This document shows, piece by piece, positions 17,158-27,330 of a stretch of DNA of 64,000 bases; positions within the stretch are counted from its first letter, which is position 1, and each line of letters begins with the position of its first letter. Below the pieces are notes generated by a model that saw only the letters and a list, made by a program, of their open reading frames with translations, was not told where the DNA came from and ran no database searches. The stretch comes from Marinomonas spartinae (GTDB lineage: Bacteria; Pseudomonadota; Gammaproteobacteria; Pseudomonadales; Marinomonadaceae), in NCBI RefSeq assembly GCF_016461715.1, contig NZ_JAEMUI010000018.1:45831-109830 (forward strand), given 5' to 3'. The position numbers were made by a program, and so were the translations under genes.

Positions 17158-18513
17158 TTACTTATAAATGTCTTTATCTAGGCCGTATTTGCGCATTTTG
17201 TCGTAAAGTGTTTTTCGCGGCAAGCCAAGGGCATCCATGGTGTCCTTGATAGACCCTTTCTGACGCAGTAGTTCTTGTTCTAGGAGCGTTTTTTCAAAAC
17301 GCTCCATTTGCTCGGGTAACGTCATCACCCCAGGATTGTTTTCATTGATAATGATCTGGTCAAACTCAAAAGACCCCGCTTCTCCCATCAAGACATAGCG
17401 CTCTGCAAGATTACGAAGCTCCCGTACGTTGCCAGGCCAATCATAACTTAACAGGCTATGCATTCGTGCTGCGGATAGCGGCTCAGACTCTCGCTTATAT
17501 TGAGCAGTGGCCACTAATGAAAAATGCTGCCAAAGCAAAGGAATATCATCCTTTCGATCACGCAGTGGAGGAATATCCACACGGACAACATTAAGTCGGT
17601 AGTATAAATCTTCTCGGAAGGTACCACTTTCACTTAAGTGTTTTAAGTCCACTTTGGTGGCCGCTAAAATACGTAAGTCTAAATCAATCCCTGTGTTGGA
17701 TCCCAAACGCTCCAAGCGACGCTCTTCCAAGACTCGCAATAGACGAATTTGCATAGACATGGGCATACTTTCAATTTCGTCTAAAAATAAAGTGCCGCCA
17801 TTGGCATGCTCCAGTTTACCTATACGTTGAGTTTTCGCATCGGTAAACGCGCCTTTTTCATGGCCAAATAATTCGGACTCCATAATAGAATCTGGCACCG
17901 CCCCGCAATTAATCGCCACAAAGGCTTTACCGCGACGCAAACTGTGCTCGTGAATAAAACGTGCCACCAGCTCTTTCCCTGTCCCTGTTTCGCCCTGAAT
18001 CAAAATATCGGCCCCCGTATCGGCGACTTGAAGTAAGACCTGACGTAAACGATGAATGCCTGGAGTATTGCCGACAATACGCGGACCGGGTGCATTTTGA
18101 GCGACCAGTTCTAAACGTAATTGACGGTTTTCGATGGTTAATCGGCGCTTTTCGGTGGCACGACGCACCACTTCTAAAAAGTCCGTATTGGAGAAGGGTT
18201 TTGCGATAAAATCATAAGCGCCATCACGTATTGCATTAACGGCCATACTAATATCACCATGGCCCGTTATCAGAATAAAGGGAATCTCTTTATCAATCTT
18301 TTTGACGGCTTCAAACAGTTCTAAACCACTCATTCCCGGTAAGTTAATATCGCTGACAATAATACCCGGCCAATCGATTGACAACTGATCAATCACCCCT
18401 TGCGCACTGGCAAACGCACTAACCTCAAAGTCTTCCAACTCTAATGTTTGCGAAATCGCCATACGGACGGATTCTTCATCGTCGATCAATATCACTCGAT
18501 TGTGCTCTGTCAT
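17158..18513 (-). CDS. dctD: Sigma-54-dependent response regulator, DctD-like
   Basis: A 451-residue NtrC-family activator: receiver domain (1-120) with phospho-acceptor Asp55 in VSDINLPG and acidic pair DDEE at 11-14; AAA+ domain with Walker A GETGTGKE and Walker B GGTLFLDEIES; C-terminal Fis-type HTH (LGLPRKTLYDKMRKYGL). The sigma-54 contact loop reads GAFTDA instead of GAFTGA. It pairs with the DctB kinase gene directly upstream (88 bases) and matches DctD, which activates C4-dicarboxylate transporter genes; no dctPQM or dctA is in the window, so the target is elsewhere. ATG at 18513. Confidence 0.85.
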   Translation of the reverse strand: MTEHNRVILIDDEESVRMAISQTLELEDFEVSAFASAQGVIDQLSIDWPGIIVSDINLPGMSGLELFEAVKKIDKEIPFILITGHGDISMAVNAIRDGAYDFIAKPFSNTDFLEVVRRATEKRRLTIENRQLRLELVAQNAPGPRIVGNTPGIHRLRQVLLQVADTGADILIQGETGTGKELVARFIHEHSLRRGKAFVAINCGAVPDSIMESELFGHEKGAFTDAKTQRIGKLEHANGGTLFLDEIESMPMSMQIRLLRVLEERRLERLGSNTGIDLDLRILAATKVDLKHLSESGTFREDLYYRLNVVRVDIPPLRDRKDDIPLLWQHFSLVATAQYKRESEPLSAARMHSLLSYDWPGNVRELRNLAERYVLMGEAGSFEFDQIIINENNPGVMTLPEQMERFEKTLLEQELLRQKGSIKDTMDALGLPRKTLYDKMRKYGLDKDIYK

Positions 18514-18601
18514 TACATTTCCTTGATGGTTACTTTGGTTTTATTCTCATCGATTAACGCTGGTTTTGACACTACTTCATTTGGCTCTAATGGATATTGG
18601 T

Positions 18602-20881
18602 TTAAGTAGATATTGGCTGAAAACGTGTTAGCGTAACACAAAACTCAGCCCCTCCAGAGTCTAGGTTTTTTGCTTGGATTTGCCCGTTCATGGCCTCAAC
18701 TATACGCTGGCTAATGGACAAACCAAGCCCTAACCCCACCCCTGATGCCTTAGAAGTAAAAAAGGGCTCGAACAAATGCTTTTGCGCCTCTTCACTAAGC
18801 CCTTTGCCAGTATCCTGAATGGCAATCAACACCTTATCCGCGCTTTCTTTTATAAGCACACGAACCTGTTTATCAGCCTTGGCGGCTTCCTGAATAGCGT
18901 CGGCGGCGTTCGCGAGTAAGTTAACCAACACTTGCTCTAAAAATACCGTATCCCCCACGACGATCAAGCCTCTGTCTTCGGGTAACTCAATGGCAATATC
19001 TGCACTTTTATACCGTGATGCCATAATGCGCACGGCAGCGAGCATCGCTTCATGAACGCGAATCGGCCCCTGCTGTACATCCCCTTTTCGCGCGAATACT
19101 TTAAAGCGAGCGATAATATCTCCCATATGACGACCCAGCTGGCTGATTTGCTCTAAGTTGGCTTTCGCTTGCGGGTATTTATTACGCTCTAAAAAAGTCA
19201 AACCGTTTTCGGCAAACGCTCGAATGGCGGTTAATGGCTGATTTAACTCATGATTCAGCCCCGCGCTTAACTGCCCCAGCACTGCCAACTTTGCCGTCTG
19301 AATCAGCTCCCGTTGGGTACCTTCATGTTCTTCGATTTCACGACGAAGCCGACTGTTTGCCTCTTCTAGTTCGGATGTTCTTTCTTTTACCCGCGCTTCT
19401 AGGGCATTTCTCGCATGGGTAATTTCTTGCTCATAACGCTTACGTTCCGTCATATCGTGGAAAGTGACCAAAAAGCTACGACGGTTAGGTAGTTGCATTT
19501 CACATAAAGTCATTTCCACAGGAATACTCTTTTCCACAGAGATATCCTGTGTCGACATCCTCTTATCATGTGTTAAACAACACAGCGTCCCCTCTTGAGT
19601 GAGCACCTTAACTCCCATGGATTCTATGTTTTGCTCATCTCCTTGGTGATTGTCAGTAGGCTGAAATACAACACTCAGGGGCTGGCCTACTAATGGGGCC
19701 AATGATTGCCCTAATAATCTCTCAATGGCCGGGTTAAAGGACTCTATTTGATAACTGTCATCTAAAGTCACTAAGCCTGCCTGTGTATTCTGAATGACTT
19801 CACGAATATAAGCTTGATTATGACGGGCCATTTCATTGGCGTCAGAACGCTCCCGTAACATGCGAGAGCGCAGGGTCGCCAAGCCAAGTAGTAAGGCAGT
19901 AATAATCACCCCGCCGACAAAAATAGCGCGCCACAGAGCGATGTCTTCATTAATGGTTTTTAGCGGTGCAAAAATCGCGACGCGGAAATTCAATAACTGA
20001 ATCGGACGACTCATCTGTAAATAAGCATGTCGCTCTAGCTGCACCTTACCATTTGGTAATGTCACCTCTTCTAGCACATCAATAATGGAGGCTTTGCTAT
20101 CGAAGGGTTTGCTATAAGCAATCGCAAGCTTTTCAATATCCTTGTCTTTATAGCGCTGGCTCTCGGCGATGCGTTGTAGTTCCTGATGAGATAACTCCCC
20201 TAACAAATGGTACAACCAATCTGGATGGGAGCTACTAAAGACGATCCCATCTGGATCAATCAGCAAAAATTCATAACTTTGATTATTGAAGCGTTTCTCA
20301 AACTGTGTGAGATCCACTTTAACGACTGCCACGCCAATAATCTTGTCGCCACTGTAGACAGGATAGGAAAAGTAATAACCACGACGATTCGATGTGGTTC
20401 CAAGCGCATAATAGCGGCCTGCCTTGCCAGACATGGCCTCCTTAAAATAGGGTCTAAACGCAAAATTTTTGCCAACAAAACTGGTTTTCTTTTGATAATT
20501 GGAAGCGGCAATGGTCAAGCCCTGCCTATTAATAATGTAGCTGTCAGAGGCCTCCGTGATAAGATTGATTTGCTTGAGCTCTCGATTAAGCTGCTCAATA
20601 TCCTTGTCGGTTTCGTGAAGTAGAGCCTGTTTGACCCTATCATTAGATGCCAGCAACGTTGGCATGTGTTGATACTTCACAATCGCATTTTCTAACACGC
20701 TTACCAGCTGATTTAACTGATCAGCTACCTCATAACGCAGTGTTTTGATTTGCTGATGACGAAGCGCATCACCACCTTTTAAGACAACCCACACGACAAG
20801 CAATAAAGCCAATAAATACAGCCAAATAAGTCGTTTTGGCCCACCACCCAACAGACCATTTTTTAGACGAGTACGAAACAT
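18602..20881 (-). CDS. dctB: Sensor histidine kinase, DctB-like, with PAS domain
   Basis: A 759-residue membrane kinase. Order: membrane segment (about 20-38), periplasmic double-Cache sensor typical of DctB (contains NRRGYYFSYPVYSG and GVAVVKVDL), second membrane segment near residue 320, PAS domain (about 360-480), coiled coil, dimerisation helix with the phosphorylated His in GLNHELNQPLTAIRAF (near 545), and ATPase domain with NLLANAADAI, DTGKGLSEE and GLGLGLSIS. It phosphorylates DctD. Start taken as ATG at 20881; an upstream TTG at 20899 in frame is possible. The PAS domain is an addition compared with the classical rhizobial DctB and may add a cytosolic signal. Confidence 0.85.
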   Translation of the reverse strand: MFRTRLKNGLLGGGPKRLIWLYLLALLLVVWVVLKGGDALRHQQIKTLRYEVADQLNQLVSVLENAIVKYQHMPTLLASNDRVKQALLHETDKDIEQLNRELKQINLITEASDSYIINRQGLTIAASNYQKKTSFVGKNFAFRPYFKEAMSGKAGRYYALGTTSNRRGYYFSYPVYSGDKIIGVAVVKVDLTQFEKRFNNQSYEFLLIDPDGIVFSSSHPDWLYHLLGELSHQELQRIAESQRYKDKDIEKLAIAYSKPFDSKASIIDVLEEVTLPNGKVQLERHAYLQMSRPIQLLNFRVAIFAPLKTINEDIALWRAIFVGGVIITALLLGLATLRSRMLRERSDANEMARHNQAYIREVIQNTQAGLVTLDDSYQIESFNPAIERLLGQSLAPLVGQPLSVVFQPTDNHQGDEQNIESMGVKVLTQEGTLCCLTHDKRMSTQDISVEKSIPVEMTLCEMQLPNRRSFLVTFHDMTERKRYEQEITHARNALEARVKERTSELEEANSRLRREIEEHEGTQRELIQTAKLAVLGQLSAGLNHELNQPLTAIRAFAENGLTFLERNKYPQAKANLEQISQLGRHMGDIIARFKVFARKGDVQQGPIRVHEAMLAAVRIMASRYKSADIAIELPEDRGLIVVGDTVFLEQVLVNLLANAADAIQEAAKADKQVRVLIKESADKVLIAIQDTGKGLSEEAQKHLFEPFFTSKASGVGLGLGLSISQRIVEAMNGQIQAKNLDSGGAEFCVTLTRFQPIST

Positions 20882-21034
20882 TATGTGACGATCTTTCAAG
20901 CAGATATCCTATTCTTCTTATTCGATATCAATTCAGAATTGATGCGTAATCTATCCGCCAAATAGCGATTAAATCTCGCCATTTAGCACTCAAGTAGGCC
21001 CATGCTCTCGTTAAGTCCCTCATTTCCCCTATTT

Positions 21035-22048
21035 TCAAGCACGTTGATGGGCAAAAGGAATAACCTGTTCAATGTGCTGTTGCCCCGTTAGTAGCATCAG
21101 CAAACGGTCTACCCCTAAGGCGACACCTGAACATTCTGGCATGCCAACCTCCAATGCCGAAATCAAGCGTTCATCAAACTGCCGATCAGCTAATCCCATG
21201 TGTTTGCGTGTTCGTTTGTCATCCGCAAACCGTTTTGCCTGTTCCTTTGGGTCCGTCAATTCATGATAGCCATTCGCCAACTCCATACCTTGCCAATAGA
21301 GTTCAAAGCGCGCAGCAACCTCTTGTCCTTGTTCATTCAAATGTGTGGTCGCCAATGCGGCCTGACTTGCTGGATAACTGTGAATAAAACATGGCAGATG
21401 TTGCCCGATAGCAGGTTCCACCACAGACGCAAACACCAACTCCAATAAGGTATCTCGATCCGTTTCTTGCAAACCGTATTCGGTCTGTTGATGGGCATAC
21501 TCCTGTAATGCACTTAATTCACACGACAATGGGTCAAGCCCTGTGTGACGCAAGAAAGCCGCTTGATAACTCAGGCGCTCACACTCAAGCACCTCATCTT
21601 TCGTTAATTGGGTGTCTTTTGGTAAACCAACCACCTTGATGATGGTCTTTAATAACGCTTGGATTTCATCCATTAGTTGCCAATGATCCAAGCCCACCCG
21701 ATACCATTCCAACATAGTAAATTCAATGCTATGACGACGGCCTATTTCTTCAGCACGAAACACTTTACCAAGCTGGTAAATCGAACCAGAGCCCGCACAT
21801 AACAAACGCTTCATAGCAAACTCAGGGGACGTTTGTAAATAATAGATCAGATTTTGCCCTTGCGTTCTAGCCTCACAGGTCAACACTTCAATATGAGGGT
21901 CGGTAATGCTGGCAAGGGACAAACTCTGAGTGTCCACCTCCATCACCTCTCGTGCCTCAAAAAAGGTACGAATACATTGCAATAAGCGGGCACGCTTTCT
22001 TAGTGTTTCAAGGTTAGCACTGGGCTGCCAAAGGGCAGAATCATACAT
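21035..22048 (-). CDS. epmA: EF-P--(R)-beta-lysine ligase EpmA
   Basis: A 337-residue class II lysyl-tRNA synthetase paralogue (YjeA/GenX/PoxA) without the anticodon-binding domain. It activates (R)-beta-lysine and attaches it to a Lys of elongation factor P. Class II motifs are present: motif 2 FRAEEIGRRHSIEFTMLEWY and motif 3 SGVALGVDRLLMLL, with LANGYHEL. Length is right for EpmA (325) and too short for LysS. Both partners are in this window: efp (Lys34) at 35287-35862 and epmB at 36019-37089. It lies upstream of dctB on the same strand with a 153-base gap, probably independent. Confidence 0.95.
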   Translation of the reverse strand: MYDSALWQPSANLETLRKRARLLQCIRTFFEAREVMEVDTQSLSLASITDPHIEVLTCEARTQGQNLIYYLQTSPEFAMKRLLCAGSGSIYQLGKVFRAEEIGRRHSIEFTMLEWYRVGLDHWQLMDEIQALLKTIIKVVGLPKDTQLTKDEVLECERLSYQAAFLRHTGLDPLSCELSALQEYAHQQTEYGLQETDRDTLLELVFASVVEPAIGQHLPCFIHSYPASQAALATTHLNEQGQEVAARFELYWQGMELANGYHELTDPKEQAKRFADDKRTRKHMGLADRQFDERLISALEVGMPECSGVALGVDRLLMLLTGQQHIEQVIPFAHQRA

Positions 22049-22144
22049 AACAAATACTCAGAAAAATAAAAGACATCATAGCAAACCTAACAAAGAAATA
22101 ACGCGGATATAACCTCCTCCACATCACCATACTCGCCGATACAA

Positions 22145-22774
22145 CTAATCACTTAATGGGCTCCATAAAAGTTTCAGCCCCGCCATCCCAAAAAAGACAG
22201 TAAATACACCATCAAATAGGCGTTTCAATTTGAAATAAGTAACACGAATTTTAGGGTTAGAGAACAGCAATGCGTAACCAAAAACCACTATGGCACTTTG
22301 TAACCCTAATAGTAAAATCAAAGGCAGAAGTGCCAAAACATGACTGTTTTTCGGGACACCCAAAGCATAAATAGAACCTAAAAGTAAAATCGCTTTTGGG
22401 TTAGTCAAATGGATCATTAGGCCGCGTAAATAGAGGCGGTTACCTTTCCCTCCCTCTCTTCTATTGGGTTCAAGTTTTATCCCTTTTTGCCCCATAGATA
22501 AAAACGATTTGTAGGCTAAATACAACAAATAGACACCACCCAAATAGCGAAGCATATCGAATAGCCAAACATTGGCATACATGACGGCCCCCATGCCAAG
22601 CGCCGCAGCACAGGACCAAAAGAGCGAGCCCGTCAAAATACCACTCGCTAACAGCAAGCCAGAGGTTCGACCATGGCTCATCGAGGTATTAGCAATCGCA
22701 AGAGTGGCAGGACCTGGGCTTGCCATCGCCACCAGAGCTGCCAACAGAATCAGTCCGTAGTGTATTTCTTGCAT
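22145..22774 (-). CDS. LysE/RhtB-family amino-acid exporter
   Basis: A 209-residue inner-membrane protein with about six hydrophobic segments and the LysE marks MASPGPATLAIANTSMSHGR and GLMIHLTNPKAILLLGSI. Such proteins export amino acids or related metabolites. Start set at the ATG at 22774 with GGAG about ten bases upstream; the longer form from a TTG at 22789 would overlap that ribosome site. It follows the EamA gene by 18 bases, so both are one operon, read away from the MocR regulator at 23807. The MocR regulator likely controls both. Confidence 0.85.
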   Translation of the reverse strand: MQEIHYGLILLAALVAMASPGPATLAIANTSMSHGRTSGLLLASGILTGSLFWSCAAALGMGAVMYANVWLFDMLRYLGGVYLLYLAYKSFLSMGQKGIKLEPNRREGGKGNRLYLRGLMIHLTNPKAILLLGSIYALGVPKNSHVLALLPLILLLGLQSAIVVFGYALLFSNPKIRVTYFKLKRLFDGVFTVFFGMAGLKLLWSPLSD

Positions 22775-22792
22775 AACGATTTTCTCCAAAGC

Positions 22793-23680
22793 CTAAACGC
22801 CATCAGCCAAGTTGACATTGAGTGAGGGTTTAGCTTTCATCTGTCCGATAAAGAGACCTAATAATATGAAGCCAGCCGCCATCACTTCATTGAAGGACAC
22901 CACTTCACCGTAAAACCAATAGCCACCTAATATACCAAATACCGGTACAAGCAAGGTCATCGGAGCCACGCTCGACATAGAATAGGTCATCATCATTTTA
23001 TTCCAAAACCAATACCCTAGTAAGGTCGTTGGATAGGCTTGAAATACAATAGAAAACAGGGCCCATCCATTGAACCGCTCAGGTAAAAGCGTGACGGCTT
23101 GCACACCATGGCTCAACATCGCTAATACCAATAAAGGCAGTGGCGCAAACATCATGGCCCAAACATTAAAAGCAAAAACCGATTGAGTATTGGCACGTTT
23201 CACAATCAAGCCATTGACACTCCAAAAGACGGATGCCACGAGAACAAGAATAACGCCTTGCACCGTCACTGATTCCCCTTTAGAAAGCATAATCAAGAGT
23301 AAACCAAACAGTGCTAAGCCTGCTCCACATAGCTTATGGCGTGTAATCGTTTCATTCAAACACAACCAGCCCACCAGCAAACTGCTCACCACACTCATAT
23401 CCAACAACAGTGATGCCATTCCTGCCGACAAACCTGCATAAATGGATAGAGTGGTCATGCCCCAAACACCAACACCAAAGCTCAACCCATAGCCAAACAA
23501 ATAGCGCCATTTCACCTCAGGCCGCTTGATAAAGAAAATCACGGGGAAAACCGCAAAAGTGAAGCGCAGTGCTGTGAGTACCAATGGATCAATCTCGTTG
23601 GTACCCAGCTTAATCACACTGAAATTGAATCCCCACAGTGCCATCAAAGCGACCAATAAAAGGACATCTTTTAATTTCAT
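22793..23680 (-). CDS. EamA-family (DMT) transporter
   Basis: A 295-residue membrane protein with ten predicted helices in two EamA repeats (ALWGFNFSVIKLG near residue 13 and VASVFWSVNGLIVKRA near residue 150). The family moves amino acids, purines or other metabolites, often outward. ATG at 23680 follows AACTGGAGAGAAG. It is first in a two-gene operon with the LysE-type exporter, divergent from the MocR gene with 126 bases between the starts. Substrate unknown. Confidence 0.85.
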   Translation of the reverse strand: MKLKDVLLLVALMALWGFNFSVIKLGTNEIDPLVLTALRFTFAVFPVIFFIKRPEVKWRYLFGYGLSFGVGVWGMTTLSIYAGLSAGMASLLLDMSVVSSLLVGWLCLNETITRHKLCGAGLALFGLLLIMLSKGESVTVQGVILVLVASVFWSVNGLIVKRANTQSVFAFNVWAMMFAPLPLLVLAMLSHGVQAVTLLPERFNGWALFSIVFQAYPTTLLGYWFWNKMMMTYSMSSVAPMTLLVPVFGILGGYWFYGEVVSFNEVMAAGFILLGLFIGQMKAKPSLNVNLADGV

Positions 23681-23806
23681 TCTTCTCTCCAGTTAACCAA
23701 ATAATGGGAATTAGTATTGAAGAAAGAAGGAGAAGAGAACAGATTCAATTTTTAACAAAAATAAGAGTACAATCTTAAGACAGCTTGCTAATCGGTATTC
23801 TCGACC

Positions 23807-25228
23807 ATGACACTCTACGAAACACTGGCTCAACAATTTATTGCCGACATTCGCTCGCAAAAGCTTTCTATAGGGAGCCGTTTGCCTGCCCTTCGTGTCA
23901 TGGCTAAACAACACCAAGTTAGTATGACCACAGCAACAAAAACCTATGAGTATTTGCAACAAGCAGGCTACATTTTTTCTCAACCTCAATCGGGATATTT
24001 TGTCGCCAGTCAATGGCATGATGTCGCTTTTCCTGCCCCTAATCTAATTGACAAACAACGCCGTGACCCAAAGCAATTCGCGCCAGACAAAGGCTACAGC
24101 CCAACGGTTGCTTTTTTTAACCCCCTTGGCACTTGTCGAGTTTCATCTGAGTTACAACCTCTCACCGAATTACAACGCTGCATCAAACGAGTCACCAGAC
24201 GCTCAGAAAGCCGCCTCTTTCAATACCCTGAAATACAAGGAGATAGCCGATTACGACATGCCCTTGCTCAGCATTTCCTTCAAGATCACTTCCCTTTTTC
24301 ACCAAATGACTGTGTGATCACTCACGGGTGTATTGATAGCATTCGCATTGCTATTGAAAGCCTCACCAAAGATGGGGATACCATTGCTATCAGCTCCCCA
24401 TGTTTTAGTGGTTTGCTTGATCTATTAGCGGCGTTATCCAGAAACATTATTGAAATTCCCTATACTAGCCAAGGGATGGATTTAGCATTACTCGAGAAGG
24501 TAATGAAACAGGGGGAGGTTCAAGCCTCGCTATTTAGCACCACCCATATCAACCCAACAGGTCAGAGCTTGCCTGTCGAACAAAAACAAGCTTTAGTGAC
24601 ACTCGCGACTAAGTACCAAATTCCCATGATAGAAGACGATGTGTATTTTGAACTATCTCATCAAAAACACCTTCCGCTACCCGCTAAGTATTGGGACAAA
24701 GAAGGTTATGTGGTTTGGTGTGGCTCGGTCTCGAAAACATTAGCAGCAGGATTAAGACTTGGCTGGAGCTTACCTGGGCGCTACCTCACTCGATATCTAC
24801 AACACTCGTCACATACTTGCTTTGGGGTAAATGGCTTAATGCAAGCCTGTCTTGCAGAATTTATGTCAACCGGTGAATACCGTTCGCATGTGAATAAAAT
24901 TCGTCTCACATTGCATCATCAAGTTCATGCTTATCGACAATATTTGATTGAGCATTTGCCTGCCGACGCATTGGTTAGCCTACCCGATGGTGGCCTCGTT
25001 TTATGGGTCAAAATTCCTAATGTAAATACTCAAAAACTGGAACAAGAAGCCCAGACATTGCATATAGATATTCGTAGTGGCGCCTGTTTTAGCACTCACG
25101 ATGCCTACCACGATTGCTTTCGTATTAACTGTGGTTGGTCACTGGCCAAAAAGGAAGCAGACAATACCGCCTTTCAGCAATTGAGTCGATTATGTGAACT
25201 AATAAATGAAATAAAACGCCGTCCATAA
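23807..25228 (+). CDS. MocR-type GntR regulator with aminotransferase domain
   Basis: A 473-residue PLP-binding transcription factor. Residues 1-70 are a GntR winged helix (SIGSRLPALRVMAKQHQVSMTT); from about 105 there is a fold-type I aminotransferase domain with NPTGQSLP, the PLP Asp in MIEDDVYFEL and the PLP Lys in WCGSVSKTLAAGLRLGW. Such proteins sense PLP or amino-acid adducts. The gene is divergent from the EamA/LysE exporter pair, which fits control of amino-acid export. ATG at 23807 has no strong ribosome site, so the mRNA may be nearly leaderless. No enzymatic role is implied. Confidence 0.88.
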   Translation: MTLYETLAQQFIADIRSQKLSIGSRLPALRVMAKQHQVSMTTATKTYEYLQQAGYIFSQPQSGYFVASQWHDVAFPAPNLIDKQRRDPKQFAPDKGYSPTVAFFNPLGTCRVSSELQPLTELQRCIKRVTRRSESRLFQYPEIQGDSRLRHALAQHFLQDHFPFSPNDCVITHGCIDSIRIAIESLTKDGDTIAISSPCFSGLLDLLAALSRNIIEIPYTSQGMDLALLEKVMKQGEVQASLFSTTHINPTGQSLPVEQKQALVTLATKYQIPMIEDDVYFELSHQKHLPLPAKYWDKEGYVVWCGSVSKTLAAGLRLGWSLPGRYLTRYLQHSSHTCFGVNGLMQACLAEFMSTGEYRSHVNKIRLTLHHQVHAYRQYLIEHLPADALVSLPDGGLVLWVKIPNVNTQKLEQEAQTLHIDIRSGACFSTHDAYHDCFRINCGWSLAKKEADNTAFQQLSRLCELINEIKRRP

Positions 25229-25322
25229 ATAATCTGTATAGAATTTACATCCATCTCTTTGATCTATTGACAATATTATCTATAGTGAGCACTGGTCTTT
25301 TCTTTTGGATTGGAAGCTCATA

Positions 25323-26414
25323 ATGGTGAAACGTAAAACAAAAGTTTTTGTTGTTCTGATCGTCTTGATTGCAATCATCGCTGGGGCAATCTTGTTGTTT
25401 TCTGGCCTCAAAGATTTTGATCTAAGCAATGCAAAGGTCACCAATGTCTCATTTACTTCCGGTAATAATACCTTGCAAGGCTCTTTAGTTCTGCCCAAAA
25501 ATGTCACATCCCCCCCTATTGCCCTGATCGTTCATGGCGATGGTGCACAGACACGTTTTGAGAACTCCAACTATTTGCCCTTAGTGAACAGTTTATTAAA
25601 GGATGGTATTGGTGTGTTTAGCTGGGACAAACCTGGAGTAGGCCAAAGTACTGGTGCTTGGCTGCAACAATCCATGTCTGACCGAAGCGACGAGGTGAGA
25701 GCAGCATACAACAAGATACATTCTCTGCCCGCCCTAAAAAACAGTCCAATTGGCTTTTTGGGATTTTCGCAGGCGGGCTGGGTCTTACCGATTACTGATA
25801 ACGAAATGAAGCCTGCTTTTACTGTGATCGTAGGCGGTGCGGTCAGTTGGCGTCACCAAGGCGCCTATTTCACTAAGCGTCAGTTAGAAGATCAAGGCTT
25901 AAGCCCCACGCAAGTCTCGCAACAAGTTGCCGAGAACCTAAAAGAGAACGATGCAACCTTTGCAAACCCAGACGCTCCTAACCCAGGCCTGCGACCTAAA
26001 ATGAACCCAGATCGTTTTGATTTTGTCGCACGCAATTACGATAGCGACGCCACTCCATACCTTGGCTCAATGCAGGGGCCTGTCTTGGCGCTTTGGGGAG
26101 CTGACGATAAAAATGTCGATCCACTTTATAATCAAGCGATCTACAATCAAAAGCTTCATCCTGACCAAGAACAAGTCACCGCGATTATCAAACATGCCAC
26201 CCATGGTTTATTAAAATCGCAATGGTTTAATTATCAACTGCCCTCAGAATGGCCTCTCTGGCGTAAAGGGTTGTTTATTTTAATGGGGCGTGATGCTTAT
26301 GCGCCACGCGCTTTGGATACCATCGGAATGTGGATAAACCAAGTGACTCAGGAAGAAGCCCAATCCAAGACAGTCGCTTCCACGACTTCTGCCCCCCAAG
26401 ATACCAAGCAATGA
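25323..26414 (+). CDS. Membrane-anchored alpha/beta hydrolase
   Basis: A 363-residue serine hydrolase with a hydrophobic anchor at residues 8-28 (VFVVLIVLIAIIAGAILLF), so the domain is likely periplasmic. The oxyanion-side motif HGDGAQTRFEN, the nucleophile elbow GFSQAGW and a late His in KHATHGLL fit an alpha/beta hydrolase of the dienelactone/BAAT-like peptidase type. The start is the ATG at 25323 with TTGGAAGCTCATA; an upstream TTG at 25305 is less likely. Ester or thioester substrate unknown. It stands alone. Confidence 0.78.
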   Translation: MVKRKTKVFVVLIVLIAIIAGAILLFSGLKDFDLSNAKVTNVSFTSGNNTLQGSLVLPKNVTSPPIALIVHGDGAQTRFENSNYLPLVNSLLKDGIGVFSWDKPGVGQSTGAWLQQSMSDRSDEVRAAYNKIHSLPALKNSPIGFLGFSQAGWVLPITDNEMKPAFTVIVGGAVSWRHQGAYFTKRQLEDQGLSPTQVSQQVAENLKENDATFANPDAPNPGLRPKMNPDRFDFVARNYDSDATPYLGSMQGPVLALWGADDKNVDPLYNQAIYNQKLHPDQEQVTAIIKHATHGLLKSQWFNYQLPSEWPLWRKGLFILMGRDAYAPRALDTIGMWINQVTQEEAQSKTVASTTSAPQDTKQ

Positions 26415-26543
26415 ATCATCACCTTAGTGTCTTAGACTGAACAATAATGGATTCAAAAACACCGCTTTGCTCTACGAATCAGCTTGAACCCCTAGAGGAA
26501 ATGCGGTGTAGACTTTTTCTTAAACATCCTATAAGGACAAGGA

Positions 26544-27296
26544 ATGACCTTTTCCATCGAACTACTTACACTGTTTTTTTTCGTAGCCATGATAGCAGGT
26601 TGCATTGATGCCATCGCAGGCGGGGGTGGGCTGATTACCATTCCAACCTTATTGCTTTGTGGGGTTCCCCCTGCTCAAGCAATTGCCTCTAATAAAGTGG
26701 GCGGCGTGGGGGGCTCTATGGCATCTACCCTTCATTTTATTCGCATGGGACACATCAATTTGAAAAGCGCTAAGCTGATGATCGCCACCAGCTTTATCGG
26801 TTCTTTTTTGGGTAGCATATTACTCACTAAAATTGACAGCAGCTTTCTAGCGGTTTTTATTCCCTTTTTATTGATCGGTTTTTCCTTGTACTTTTTGTTC
26901 TCGCCTAACCTTGGTGCTTTAGATAGAAAACAGCTTATTACAGGGCTCGTTTATAGTGTATTTGTGGCCTCTGTCATTGGCTTTTACGATGGATTCTTTG
27001 GCCCGGGTACGGGCGCTTTTTTCGCTATTTCTTTTACCTTACTGCTTGGCTACAACTTGGTCAAAGCGACTGCCTATGCCAAACTTTTAAACTTTTGCAG
27101 TAACTTAGCGGCGTTGATTTACTTTATCATGTCTGGCTCGATCATTTGGGAAATTGGTATTGCCATGTTCCTTGGTCAGGTAATTGGCGGCATGGTAGGC
27201 GCCAAACTCGTCATCAATAACGGCAAGACTCTGATTAAAATCGCCATGGTCATTATGACAATGGCAGTTTCCATTAAAATGCTGTTCTTCAGTTAA
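26544..27296 (+). CDS. TauE/SafE (TSUP) family permease
   Basis: A 250-residue membrane protein with eight hydrophobic segments in two repeats. Family signs: GCIDAIAGGGGLITIPTLLL with PPAQAIASNKVGG in the first half and GFYDGFFGPGTGAFFAISF in the second. TSUP proteins export sulfite, sulfoacetate or similar anions. ATG at 26544 follows AAGGACAAGGA. It converges with the deacetylase-like gene 34 bases on. Substrate not readable. Confidence 0.85.
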   Translation: MTFSIELLTLFFFVAMIAGCIDAIAGGGGLITIPTLLLCGVPPAQAIASNKVGGVGGSMASTLHFIRMGHINLKSAKLMIATSFIGSFLGSILLTKIDSSFLAVFIPFLLIGFSLYFLFSPNLGALDRKQLITGLVYSVFVASVIGFYDGFFGPGTGAFFAISFTLLLGYNLVKATAYAKLLNFCSNLAALIYFIMSGSIIWEIGIAMFLGQVIGGMVGAKLVINNGKTLIKIAMVIMTMAVSIKMLFFS

Positions 27297-27330
27297 TCTT
27301 GGAGCCATTCGTCATGGTCGATACCAACCT

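Noticed and set aside
20207..20623. 138-codon frame antisense to dctB
   Set aside because: No family likeness and no start signal; shadow of the kinase gene.
20927..20943. Palindrome ATCAATTC-A-GAATTGAT upstream of dctB
   Set aside because: AT-rich and isolated, no evidence tying it to a regulator; could be chance.
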